A stretch of 64,000 bases of DNA, taken from NCBI GenBank assembly GCA_003550325.1, contig QKWP01001981.1:31613-95612 (forward strand). Direction: 5' to 3'. The position numbers and the translations under genes are program-made. Below the pieces are notes generated by a model. That model saw only the letters and a program-made list of their open reading frames with translations, was not told the origin of the DNA and searched no databases. Of the stretch, positions 23,236 through 34,703 are shown piece after piece; position 1 is the first letter of the stretch, and each line of letters starts with the position of its first letter. The stretch comes from Gigaspora rosea (Eukaryota > Glomeromycota > Glomeromycetes > Diversisporales > Gigasporaceae).

Positions 23236-23345
23236 AATTATCGGCCAAATATTACTAAATATCGGCCAAATATTATTCAATATCGGCCAAATATTATTCA
23301 AATATCGGTCAAATATTATTCAAATATCGGTCAAATATTATTCTA
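23236..23345. repeat. Subterminal repeats ATCGGCCAAATATTATTCAA
   Basis: Five head-to-tail units of about 20-22 bp, ATCGGYCAAATATTAYTCAA. Further single ATCGGCC motifs follow toward the CACTA end. Such arrays are the usual transposase or TnpA binding sites of this superfamily. Confidence 0.75.
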
Positions 23346-23719
23346 AAGAATAAAGAAGATATGTTAAAGACTAAATAATCATTAAAAAATATAACCAATA
23401 TATCAGTACAATATCGTATAAATTATAAAAAAATTTGTAAAATAGCCAATACAATATCTTCTTATGATTTATCTAATCGTGAATTTATCACCAAAATATC
23501 AATCTAAATATCTGCCTTGTATCTTCTTTATAATTTCACTAATCTTCTACGGATATATGAGTATTTTTTACCGACTTATAACCGATATGCAACAAATTTT
23601 CTTAAATTAGCAGCCTATCGGCCTATTTTGATCCCTATCAATCTGCATCATATCGGCCTGCAATCTTCATAGGCGATTTTTAGATAATATTAGGGTAATA
23701 TTTTTGATTTCGACCAGTG

Positions 23720-26700
23720 ATATAGAAGTGCCTTGGCCAGTTCCATTTCCAGATGATAAAGAACATTGCGCAATATGGCAAAATGGAATTCGGATTGCGA
23801 AGGATATATTCAAGGTAGATGGAGCCAAATATGCTTTCTCAACTTGGTTTGCAGAAGCTAAAGAGATAGATTTGGCTATAGAAGCAAAAAATGAAGATAA
23901 AGCTATGCAGGAGGTATTTTTACAATGCCTATATAGGAATTATTCAGAAGAAGAAATCAATGAAACTATAAAATTGGCAGTAAATAAAGGATATAAAAAC
24001 TGGTTAGAAAAAGTGGAATATCAAATAGAATCAAGAAAATTTGAAGCTGGGATGACCGAAGGATGAGCCTAAGAAATTTTAAATGCGATCAATAATGGTA
24101 AGTTCTTAATAAGGGTAAAGTTTATTCGAGCTGATATAGTAATACCGCCAGAAGGAGAAATACAAAGAGGCTTTAAAATTATTGATAAATATGAGCCTAT
24201 TTATAAATCAAAAAAAGTAGGTAGAAAATACATCAGGTGTGGTCCAAATGTTATACTTACAAAGAAAACGAAACCAGGATTTTGGGTAGGAATAGATGAA
24301 AAATTTTTGGTTAGAGAAGTCAGTGAGCAATCTGAGGTAGGAGAGCTTGATAGTAATGCGGTTATATATGGACTATATCGAATCCAAAAGCTGGATGTTA
24401 ATCGGTTAATGCCTATAAAAGATGGAGCACTTAACTGTATAGCTGAACGAGTAATAGAGCATTTTGATCAAGCCAAAAGAAAACATGGACTCACAGAAAT
24501 TCATCGACAAAAAATAAATGATTGGGAGAAAAAATGCGCATTCCAGGTGCTCGGGTACAGAACATTGCAGAATTGGAAAAAATGCTCAAACGTCCAATAA
24601 TATTGCTCGATATTACTCATGGAAAAATCTTTGATAGCGGAAAATATCGATCAGGTAAGTATAAAGAAATTGAAATAGTAGTACATAATGGACATGCATT
24701 CCCAAGAAACCAGCATTTTCCAAAAGATCGAATAGTTGAATATTATATAAAGGCGATACTTGGGAAGCTATCAGTAATGTCCTTTAGGGTTTTCAAGCAA
24801 TCTGACTTATAGGAGTAGAAGATGAAAACTAAAGAGTTTTTCAATTTATTTTAGAAGACGGCCATACATTTAGGACATGGATAAAGCATATAGATATTAT
24901 AAAAACATGTAAAGAATTATTTGAAGATGCGATAAACTGGCAATTTCGTGAAAATATAATTAATGAAAAAAAATCGATTCTTTTAAAGTCTCTTAAAGCA
25001 GTTGATTTAGCAGAGCAAGTATTTGGAACAAACTATGCTGGAAGTCAACTTGCTAACGAAATTAATGAATGGTATCTGATATCTGGAAAAATAAATGATA
25101 TTATAAAGCATAGTGGACGTTGGAATACACTGAATTATTGTATCAATAATATCATATATATTGATATGAAATCCTGTTATCCAGCTAGCATGCAAGGTAA
25201 AGGAGAATGTGCATCATGGTTTAACCGATTTGGACACCCAACACACCACCTTGTTTGAGTTGCGGTAAATGGAAAATTGCCAGAGAATGATATCACTGGA
25301 TTTGCACAAGTAGGATCTTTTAAATTTGTATAAATATACATTCAGTGATTTCCGTCTGGTATGAAAAACATTTTGCGTGTCGAGGTGGAGAAGGATGTGG
25401 AAAAGAAAAAAGATAGGTACCTATTGTACTTCTACGATATCTTCTTGAGGTTGGTATTCTAGAAAGTGTAACTATTGGAGAGGCAATAATTTTTTTTACT
25501 AAACAGACCAAAGTATGGCTACCTAGAAATAGAAATATTAGTTGTGCAATTATAGAAAAGTTCACGCAAGGTGGTAAGATTGACGAGAAACGTCTCATAC
25601 ATAGACTTGTAATAGATGAAGGTAAACTCGATTTCTTGATTAAAAATTATACCGATGCTGAAACTTTTGCAAGTAGGGAGAAATATTTACTCGGATTTAT
25701 ACTTACATATTATGAGGGCCATCAACCTCAGTACACGCATTTGTAAGTCTCAATGTTAGCTTATGCTCATATAAACTTGTTGGAAATGCTATAGAGATTT
25801 CAACCAAATAAAGTAGTAAGGATTGCTACAGATCTATATATGTACGAAAAGAGGCTTTATATAAGATCGAAAATACACTAGCATTCTTCAAGCAAGTTGA
25901 AGTAAAGTCAGATCCGACTTTATGTTCACACTATCCTTCTTGTGCAATGTGTAGCGATCTAGAAGAATTACTTATTTCAAAATTAGAATATGCAAAATGG
26001 ATTAAAGAGTTTCTAAAAATAAAAAGGCCTCTAGTAAAATATGATTGCAAAAGACATAAACCATTTATTTGTAGATTTTGCTTTGCGGAATGGTTTTATA
26101 GACCAGACTCCTATGCTCGTTCGCATCACCAAAAGAACAAGAAATCCAGGAAATTCAACCTGGTCAATGGCGTGACAAGGGCGAAAAAATATATAGATTA
26201 GATGAAAATATTACATATTGGCCAAAGGATAGACATTAGGGATCGATCAAAAATATTTTAAATAGTATTGCACCAATAATCCACGATCCTATTACAAGAT
26301 GTCAAAAATCGTATCTTAATGGAGGAAGAGGATCTGGTAAAACAATATGAGCAATTAGATTTTTAAAGACATAAATATGATTATTTTCACTTATACGAAT
26401 GCATTGGCTAAAAATTTTCGAGAAAAACGTAATATAAAAGCTCAAACCTGGCATAGCTTCTTTAGACAAAATGGAGTGGGAGAGTGGATATCTGAATGCA
26501 TGGAAGAGAAGAAATTTCCACAAGTTGTTATTTGGGATGAGGTATGTACAGTTCCTAAAGGGCATGCCATTTATCATATGATTTTTACCATGGATACATG
26601 GTCAAAGGTAGTGATCATGTCTATATATTATATTAGTCAATCAAAATTAGATAAAGTGATCACACCATACATGGATAGGGGTGGCTACTAAGTAAAAAAT

Positions 26701-27909
26701 ATCATGTAATAAATGGTATGCCCCTAAGCATATTCTTGAAATGTTTATTAATTATTTATTAGAACATAAATGCCAGATAGTTTGTTGTGGTGACGATACA
26801 CAATCTTTACCATTCTTCGGAGAAATGCTACATAATTGGTTAAAAGAGTATGCTAATTATTACGAAGAAGTTTTAACTAATTATCATGCAAAATGTTCTA
26901 AGTTACGTGAACTTAAAAAAGCTATGCATCACAAAAATAATCGAATACTATCAAAATTATTTCGAGAAATTATCCCAACTATAGAAAAATAGGAACATCT
27001 CAAAAAGAAATGGACTCCCTCAGATTGTATATTATCAGCACATCGCCTATCTTGAAGAATTGCAACACAAAAATGCCTTGAACTTCATCGTATTAAATAT
27101 CCAGATCCACTGGTTCCATTAATATATAGGCCAAAAGATGGACATAAACAAAACTGCCTCATTCCAATTCCTGGTTCATCTGAGAAACAAGAACTAGTAA
27201 AAAATGATATAGTATATTTACCATTGAATACGCTTCCTGAAAAGTTTATAAAAGATATATTAATCGAAGAAAAAATACTTGATTGGGATTTGGAATATGC
27301 TATGACTGTGCATACTAGTCAAGGGATGATGCTTGAAGCTCCACAATGAGTTTGGGTTATCGATGAACATTTGGCATGGGATAATCTAATATATCTTGCA
27401 GTTGGTCGTATAGAATATTTGAGTTAGTTTATTTGGATTGAAGGTCCCCCATTACCTCCTGAAATTGAGGAAGCAAAAAATATGAAAGCAATTGAACATT
27501 CATTGAGGCCATTTATTTCTGAAAAACTCGTAGGATATATGGATCAAGATAAGAAAAAAGGTCGTGAATTCGATTTATTTGTTGACTATATCCTTACATT
27601 AAAAGATTTGCAGAAAAATAAATGCGCACTATGTCTTATTAAGATGGAATGAAGTTGGTATAATGCATATAATCAGGATCAATAGACAGTTGATCGAATT
27701 GATAACCAAGTAGGACATATTAAAGGTAATGCACGTCTTGTCTGTCTTGAATGCAATTGGAATCATCGAGTCTAGCCCATCCAATGAACCAATATAAAGA
27801 CAACAATTCCTATAATAATTTTTTTCTTCTTTTTAATAATAATAAATATCCAATTCAGAAATTTATAGATATGACAATGGATAACTGGCAACAAGTAATG
27901 AATTGGTAG
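23720..27909 (+). pseudogene. Degraded DNA polymerase B - SF1 helicase - HNH gene
   Basis: One long coding region, now cut by many stops and frameshifts. N-terminal part (from 23726, IEVPWPVPFPDDKEH), unrecognised. Polymerase region: YIDMKSCYPASMQG at 25156-25197 (motif A, DxxSxYP) and VRIATDLYMYEK near 25816-25851 (a motif C-like ATD; preceding SMLAYAHINLLEML). Helicase region: YLNGGRGSGKT at 26310-26342 (Walker A), MIIFTYTNALAKNFREK, VVIWDEVCTVP near 26525-26557 (Walker B DE), QIVCCGDDTQSLPFFGE (motif III-like), and YAMTVHTSQGM near 27297-27329 (late SF1 motif). HNH-like end: NKCALCLIKM, then DRIDNQVGHIKGNARLVCLE (27690-27749). Stops include 24064, 24810, 25257, 26348, 27347 and 27425. Fused polymerase and helicase genes point to a selfish or virus-like replicon rather than a host gene. 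The CACTA element abuts its left edge, so its 5' part may be missing or lie elsewhere. Confidence 0.7.
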
Positions 27910-28186
27910 GTGTTAGTTCATTTTGACACCACATGTTTCATGTAGACGTACGATTTAAATTGCGGTAAAGCTTACAAAAAATCTGTTCATTTAACCACTA
28001 TTAAACCAGTGCATATAATTCATATGATACTGCATATAGTTATGAAATTCCGGAAGAATAAACATCTAACTAAATTGTTCTACTTAATATATAAATCTAT
28101 TTTTTATGAATGATAATAAATAAATATAAGAATTAAATAAAAGCATTACTTAATAAAATCCACACATTTGATATATACAATATAAT
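27910..28186. other. Short AT-rich spacer
   Basis: No feature seen. Contains the likely promoter of the following F-box-like ORF but no clear motif. Confidence 0.4.
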
Positions 28187-28612
28187 ATGCATATATACAA
28201 CCCACTTCTTATTCCAGATACTATTGCTAAAATCATCTCAAAACTTCTATTGGAGGATCTAGATAACTGTATTCAAATTAACCGCACATGGTATAAAGAA
28301 ATTTGTCATGAACTTTATAAAAGACTTAAAAACTTCAATACAAAATACTATGATTTATTAGAGAAACTAGACAGATGTCATAGAAAATCAGATATAAATG
28401 ATAATGAAATTGAGCCCATATATAATAATGCATTAATAACATTTGATGAGCTCGTAAAAGTAGAAATATGTATGCTATATAATGATATAGTTTTCAGTAA
28501 AAGAATTAGAAATGCAATATTGTCAAATATTGAAGACTATAATTATGGAAACCCTCTAGATTCATATAATTTTGGAGAAGATATATTCGAATATATAAAA
28601 TATCTAATGTAG
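28187..28612 (+). CDS. Short F-box-like protein
   Basis: Intact 141-aa ORF, ATG at 28187 and TAG stop at 28610-28612. Residues 6-48 fit an F-box: LLIPDTIAKIISKLLLEDLD, then NCIQINRTWYKEICHELYKR, with the expected Leu/Ile/Trp spacing. F-box proteins bind Skp1 in SCF ubiquitin ligases and recruit targets by a C-terminal domain. Here the C-terminus is only about 90 residues of acidic helix (KVEICMLYNDIVFSKRIRNA) without leucine-rich repeats. These fungi have large F-box families, so this may be a truncated member or a small gene in its own right. It is one of the few undamaged ORFs in the window. No intron is needed. Confidence 0.6.
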   Translation: MHIYNPLLIPDTIAKIISKLLLEDLDNCIQINRTWYKEICHELYKRLKNFNTKYYDLLEKLDRCHRKSDINDNEIEPIYNNALITFDELVKVEICMLYNDIVFSKRIRNAILSNIEDYNYGNPLDSYNFGEDIFEYIKYLM

Positions 28613-28690
28613 AGAGAAGAAAGCCGACTTACCTATCTGCCATATATATTTTTTCAGTTGGCTATTTGATCAATTTCGCATTCTACCACA

Positions 28691-28745
28691 TGCACGTATG
28701 AAATGTGTGCCAGTTGCTGATCATGGACCATCAACTAACCTGACA
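28691..28745. repeat. Inverted-repeat partner of 46942-47005
   Basis: AGTTGCTGATCATGGACCAT continuing to CAACTAACCTG (28712-28742) matches the inverse of 46944-46974 at 30 of 31 positions. The flanking GCACGTATG is also shared. The two are 18 kb apart and face each other. Confidence 0.65.
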
Positions 28746-28762
28746 CACATTCCTGGCAGCTA

Positions 28763-29353
28763 ATCATTTTGGTTTTATAATCACATATTAAATGCATAAT
28801 AAAGTTGATCCAAGTTAAATATACAAATAATAATAATTAAAATGTGTATGCATATTTTTTGGTTTTTGCAAATTATACCCAAGTCTTGAAGCTTTAAAGT
28901 TTCTTTGTGAGTTCTCTTGCTAATATCATATGTTTTTAGAAACTAGCCTTCTGGTCTTTTTATACTGTTCCCAATTATCATAAGCTTCTTTTCCCATTGT
29001 AACAAATATGTAAAGGAGGAATGAATTGATAAATATATGAAACTATAGTAGCGATGATATAAATATAATCAAGATACCAGGAATGGAGTGATATTGAAGA
29101 TTTCAAGTAGTATATTGCAAATTAAATGAATAAATGCATATGGCGTGTGAATGCATATAGAAACTTTGCATGTTACGTCTTCACATCAGATGTAATACTT
29201 GCTCTTGTATTTTGTATCGCATAAAATTATTAGTCTGATTTTCAAAGTGCGATACCTGAATTTTCTTGCTGTTATACCATTTTGTGCATAGAATAAGAAC
29301 CCAGATTCTGATTTTTGATCCACCTATAACAATAACATTAACACAATGGTTAG
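28763..29353. other. AT-rich spacer before the retroposon
   Basis: No gene or repeat recognised. The segment ends at the left target duplication of the retroposon. Confidence 0.45.
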
Positions 29354-29381
29354 CAAGATAAAACAACAGGGTGTGGCGACT

Positions 29382-29434
29382 TAGGGAAGTTGGCAAGTTG
29401 TCACCCCCAAGTGGCAGGTCTAGGGTTCAAATCC
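29382..29434 (+). promoter_or_regulatory. Internal Pol III (type 2) promoter-like A and B boxes
   Basis: TAGGGAAGTTGG (29382-29393) fits an A box (TRGYNNARNNGG, C replaced by G). GGTTCAAATCC (29424-29434) matches the B box GGTTCRANTCC. The spacing of about 31 bp is tRNA-like. A full tRNA cloverleaf is not formed: the T stem keeps only three pairs. This is a tRNA-derived head rather than a tRNA gene. Confidence 0.6.
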
Positions 29435-29947
29435 CACTGCCGACGCTTTGGAAAAATAGATCTGTGTTACGGTAACCGTTTCCTGTCGATCGGTTGGAAA
29501 TATTACCTGTAGTCCTTGGTTACCATCTTGAATGGGAGCTTTCGGGCGAAGTTGTGTCCGGTGACACAGACAAATCCAAGGAACCGGGGAAATGGAAACC
29601 CATTTGGAAAGTCCCGAGTAAGGAGGTAGCAACGATCTTTGATAGTGCTACCAAAACTGGAATATCGGAAACCGGAGCTAGAGAACTGGATAATATGACC
29701 TTCGGAGGAGAGGGTCCACCAATCTGGCCGCCGGAGTCATACCGGAAGAAAAGGACCTATATTCTGGAATTAGGTACTAGGGGAAGAAAAACCATAGTAG
29801 CACCTAATGCTGGGTAGATAAACCCTTCCGGGCCAACTGGTTTGGAAGTTTGGGGCACCCGGTGATGGACCGGTAGGAAAGTAATAGTGGGTACCGGGGT
29901 CGGTGTGAACCTTACAAGGGCAAAAGTAGGTAATAGTAGTGGTTAGG

Positions 29948-30484
29948 CAGTGTTGTCATGGGACACGGACACAGACGGCGGACTATACATGTTGGCAAAA
30001 TCCTGACTTACTATAGTTTGGGATTTGTCCGTTATCCCAAATCCCAAATCTCAAATTCTAGTATAACTAATATCTCAAAAACTTTATTAATAATCTTTAT
30101 TTAAACAAATCATATATATTCTTATAGTTATAAATAATATATTTACAAAATATTAAGATTATTTATTTGATTTAATCTTTTATAAATAGCAATTGTTTTT
30201 TTATTATTTGGAATTTGTCCGGGTTTTGCCAGCATGTATACGGCGGACAGTCCGGGACGGGACGTCCGGGACATGTTCGCCCAGAATTTTTTTTGTCCCG
30301 GACATTTTGCGACTCAACACGTGATCATCTACCAATAAAATTCGTATAATTCCGCAATTTAATTGGTTTTACCTGGCGGACATGTATCATGTTGGGACAT
30401 TATTGCGGACATGTCCCGGATGTCCCGTCCCGGACTGTCCGCATCCCTAAAAAATCGGCGGGACAATGTCCGTGTACAACACTG
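29948..30484. mobile_element. 537-bp hAT-type MITE
   Basis: Ends CAGTGTTGTCATGGGACACG and, inverted, CAGTGTTGTACACGGACA form inverted repeats apart from a short indel. They are flanked by 8-bp near-identical duplications TGGTTAGG (29940-29947) and CGGTTAGG (30485-30492). The interior repeats CGGACAGTCCGGGACGGGAC-like G+C-rich palindromic sequence near both ends around an AT-rich centre. No transposase. The CAGTG start and 8-bp duplication fit hAT. Confidence 0.75.
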
Positions 30485-31559
30485 CGGTTAGGTACCCCTG
30501 ACTGCAAGTTGCTTGCCTCGGTGAGTGCGTAAGTTACCGAAGTGTAGGTAATACCTGTGTGGGACAGGGACTGCTCTACCAAGTTTGCCCGCGAGGATAA
30601 ATTAGTCCTAAGGGGATGTAGGTAGCATCTGGGACTGTCTTCGACTGACTAATGTATTAGAGGGCTGTACCAGTGATTACAAGTAGGATTGACATGCGAA
30701 GCGTTGAACCAGAGTAGAGTTCCAAGTTGGTAAAATTTTGCCAATCAATTAGTTGCCAACTAAAGTTGGCAACTAATCGATTATGATAATCACGTGACCA
30801 ACCAATCGATTAGTTGGTTAGTTGTTTAGTTGTTTAATCGTTTAGTTGTTTAATTGTAAGTTGTATAGTTGATATAAAGAAAGCTAATTTTGCGATTAAA
30901 AAATATGCCTAAATGCATCAGAAAAACATTATAGCTTCAAATTCATAGTAATGATAACTTTGCAGATTTTTAACAAAACATTAGAAATTAAATCAAATAA
31001 AAGCATTTACAGCAAAACGCATTTATATAAATATCTTATTGATTTTAATGCAAAAGCATTAAAACTTCGTGATAATCCGTTAAACAGATGTAATATTGCT
31101 TTCAAATTTGAACATATAATTACAAATTGAACCAGATAATGCATAGTCTTAAATAGTTAAACGTGTAAAAAGGGATTAAATCGCCACCAAAAAAAAATTT
31201 AATAATTATACTTTTGCATTTATTGAAGTTTTATTAATAAGTATTTGATATATCGCGATTATTTAAAAATTAGGACTTGATTATTAATATTATGGCAAAT
31301 TTGCCACCACACGATTAAAATTATCCAATGCTCTAAATCGGAACAACCTAAACCAATCACCCTAGCAAGTGTTGTACGCTTTTTTGATGTCTGATTAAAG
31401 TCGAATTGATATTTTTATTTTTGTTTTAGATAAAATTAAATAACCGAAAATGCACTTTGAGATCCAAACTAACAATCTAGTCAATATTAAAACCCATAGA
31501 TAGATAATAAAGAACTTGATTGTTAGAAAGCTTTAAAAAGTAAATTATAAATGCGATTT

Positions 31560-32600
31560 ATACTTACAAACTAAAACAGCCTACAAAGTGAAACTTAACA
31601 TAAAGTGGCAGATGCCCACAAATACATGCGAATTAAATAAAGAACTTGAAAATAACTATTTAATAATATGTAAATACTAAATAAGCTTAAATCGAATATT
31701 AATGGAATATTAAAATGACCGTTATACCTACCAGGCTAATAAGAGTTAAACGGCACACAAGGCACTTTTTTAAAAGTAAAAGTATAACTTAAGTATAAGC
31801 TTGAGTCATTATAGTTTCAATTGAGGGTGTTTCAGAATTAACTTATTTTGAAAATAAGTAGTAGTTTGAAATTTATCATGAGATAAAATAAACAAACTTT
31901 TTTTAGTAATTAGGATAGAATTCGATAAAAAATTTACGATCATAAAAGAGTTTATTATTCTATAATAAAAATAAATAGGATTTAAGGTCTCTGATTTCGA
32001 AATAAATACATCACTAATTTAAATTGAAATTAGAAACCTGAACATTAGCTCTGAAACACCCTAATATAATTGATATTTATACTTACCAAATAAATGCGAA
32101 TTGAATGACTCGATAAGTACTATTAAGATGAGAAAATTGAATCATAATTTTAAATTTTTTTTAAATATAGAATAATAAATTAAATCTTTGGACCCACCAA
32201 GCTAATGCAAATAAAACGGTTCGCGAAGTGCTATAGTGGCAAGCTTATATAAGCTTGATTTACAATGATTAAGTAAAATAATAGAATTATTTTAATCATA
32301 CCAAGCTAATGCGAATCGAAGGATCCGAGACGTGAAAGAACTATTTAAAGTAAATATTCATAAGTTGTATCATAAATTTTAACTAAAAATTATAATACTC
32401 ACCAAGTCCATATGAAATAAACGAGCGGAAGGCAGTTTAATAGTAATATTGAATTGAAAGTTTAAATTGAAATAAACAGTCTCATATACCATAAAATCAT
32501 CAACTTAAATTATGTATAAAGATAAGCGTTCGTAAGTATGATGATGAAGCTTAAAATGATAATTGATTACCCAACCTAAAATGGAAAGCAAGGATACTTA
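31560..32600. repeat. Degenerate repeats in the hAT 3' region
   Basis: ACCAAGCTAATGCGAAT-like segments recur roughly every 100-120 bp (near 31730, 32090, 32193, 32300, 32403). Most are followed by a purine stretch and a GCG- or ACG-containing word. Possible subterminal binding sites. No coding. Confidence 0.45.
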
Positions 32601-32747
32601 CGAGTTAACAGATTTTAAGTAAATATTTAATAGTGCAATAAGACTTAATAATAAATATAATAATGCAATTGAAATCTGTCAATATATGTAAATATATTTT
32701 ATTGAGTTAAGTATATCATAGTAAAATGTCTAATACATATAAATGTT

Positions 32748-34703
32748 TTAAGTGGAAAAAACATCAATGCTGCTCATATTTTTTTTAAGAAATACTAATT
32801 GTTTTAATAAATCTGGATCGAGCCTGGTACGCTTATCTGTTACATGGTTCCAAGAATCGGAAAATAGGCGTTCTGATGGCACGGAGGAAGCTGGCACCGC
32901 AAGATATCGTCTTGCTAAGATTGCCAAAGTAGGAAAGAGAGTTTTGTGTTGGCGCCACCAAACCAGAGGACAGGGTTCTTTGTCAAGGGAAATTTCAGGT
33001 ATTTCGCAATACCGATCAAATCCGTCAGGCGCAGCGTTGTTTTCTGTTCGTGAATGAGAAAAAAATGCTGATAGTTTAGTTTTTTTATTTTGATGTGATA
33101 CTAAGGTTGTACCATCATTGTTGGTTGGTGCGGTATTATCATTAGTTAAATGCAATTCATCAAATTTGCGGCGCATAAGTTGGATCGTTGTGCGGCGTAA
33201 ATCTCTAGTACAGAAATTTAATTGCTTAAATCGTGGGTCAAGAAAGGAGCAGCACATGCCAATCTCACTCGGGTCTCCCCACCGCTCAATTAAATTTTCC
33301 AAGATTGTGTTTCTAACAAAGATCGCTTCATTATTTAGATCAGTTAAGTTTTTAAGCTGACGTGCAAGTTCTTCTAACATTGGTGTCATAAAACCAAGTG
33401 TCGGGTATTTGGATCCACTTAAAAATTCTGTTGCTTCATCGAAAGGAGAAAGAATTACAATGAGTTCTTTCAATAATTCAAATTCTCCTTCTGAAGGAAG
33501 AAAAGACCTAATCGTCTCTGCTCCTTTTCTAATTTCACTAAGGGTATGATTATTAAGAGTTGAGTATAATTGCATAATAGCAGGTTTTAACAACACGAGA
33601 CGTTCAATAGAATGAAAGGTGGAGTTCCATCTGGTATCTACATCTTTAATGACATCTAATGGTTGTTTTAGTCCCGGGGTGATTTGCAATTGTGCTTCAC
33701 GAAGTTGCTTTCTTTTTTTTTCTTTTGACAAAATGGAAACAAGCGTTTTACACTTTGAGATAAGCCCATCTACTTCCTTTAGCCCTAAATTTACACTTAA
33801 TTGTAAAGTATGCCCGGCACATTTAACATTAGTAATGCCCATTTGTTGCACTGCCGATTTGACATTCGCACCATTATCTGTAGTAATAGAAAAGATCTTT
33901 TGATGGTTAATATTAAATTTATCAAGAACAGAATTAACCGACTCAAGAATATCATATGCGTAATGATCGTCTAATTCCCCAATTTCAAGTACAATCTCGT
34001 GCAACTCAAATGATTCTGTAAGCCAGTGACAAGTGATTCCGATGTAACTATCATGTGCTCGTGAAGACCAGATATCGAAGGTTAAGGAAGCTGTGTCAGA
34101 TGTCTCTAAAATAAGGTCTGTAACTTGGTTTATTGCTGAATTATAAGTGTCAAATATGACTGTTTTTATTGAACTAACACATGGCATTTTAAATCGAGAA
34201 TCAAAACTTTTTAACAGAAGTTTAAAATCATCAATTTCGACAAGATAAATTGGCTGAGCACGTGAAACTATATATCGAACAACTTGATTTGCAAGTTTTT
34301 TTTGAACAGAAGAAGAATGGGGTTTCATTATTACTTGCTGAATTGTTTGCTGGTGAACTTTCACTGATGTATTCGCAAGTGATTCTTTAGTAATATGACG
34401 GATATCCCTTAGATGATTTATTTGATTGCTTGTTGAACCTAACTACACATACTCTGTTGCACAACCGTCAAATAAACATCGAACTTTTTCGACTTCTTCT
34501 TCTTGATTATCCGGTGTAAGTATTACAGCATTATATTTTTTAAAAAATTGCCATACAAAACTTCCTGGCCTTCTTTCTTTTTTTTTTCTTTTTTTGACAC
34601 AACTCAAATTTGAAGTAGATGTTGATGTTGAAGCTAATACTTCATCATCACTACTATTTTTTTCTTCGTTATCAGATGGATCAAATTCATTCGAACTATC
34701 CAT
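32748..34703 (-). pseudogene. hAT transposase with BED finger, one in-frame amber
   Basis: ATG at 34703 (MDSSNEFDPSDNEEK). An acidic/basic leader leads to a BED-type zinc finger: RRPGSFVWQFFKKY, then CLFDGCATEYV. A TAG at 34443-34445 interrupts, and the same frame continues LGSTSNQINHLRDIRH, which supplies the finger's His pair. No frameshift follows. The open frame runs to 32748 with the RNase H-like core LTFDIWSSRAHDSYIGITCH, SITTDNGANVKSA and VKCAGHTLQLSVNLGL, DTRWNSTF, and the C-terminal hAT dimerisation segment (YLAVPASSVPSERLFS, RTRLDPDLLKQLVFL). Total about 650 codons, normal for hAT. The single stop lies inside the DNA-binding finger. A downstream ATG at 34364 could give a 538-aa product lacking the finger. 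Confidence 0.85.

Larger units (their letters stand above)
13549..23719. mobile_element. CACTA (EnSpm) transposon, ends intact, interior disrupted
   Basis: The left end CACTGGTCGAAAT (13549-13561) and right end ATTTCGACCAGTG (23707-23719) are perfect 13-bp inverted repeats beginning with the diagnostic CACT. Both are flanked by the 3-bp duplication ATA (13546-13548 and 23720-23722). Subterminal regions are rich in the motif ATCGGCC/GGCCGAT (near 13576, 13725, 23236-23345, 23611, 23653), as expected for transposase binding sites. It carries a Tnp2-type transposase (minus strand) and a second gene (plus strand) transcribed divergently. Only 190 bp of the left end is present before the N at 13740. 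The block 13741-17168 (MULE copy 3 plus the integrase cluster) lies between two single Ns. It is either a nested insertion or a misplaced contig. Confidence 0.8.

Noticed and set aside
29371-29443. A functional tRNA gene
   Set aside because: A and B boxes are present, but the T stem has only three pairs and no acceptor stem closes. It is the head of a retroposon with a poly(A) tail.
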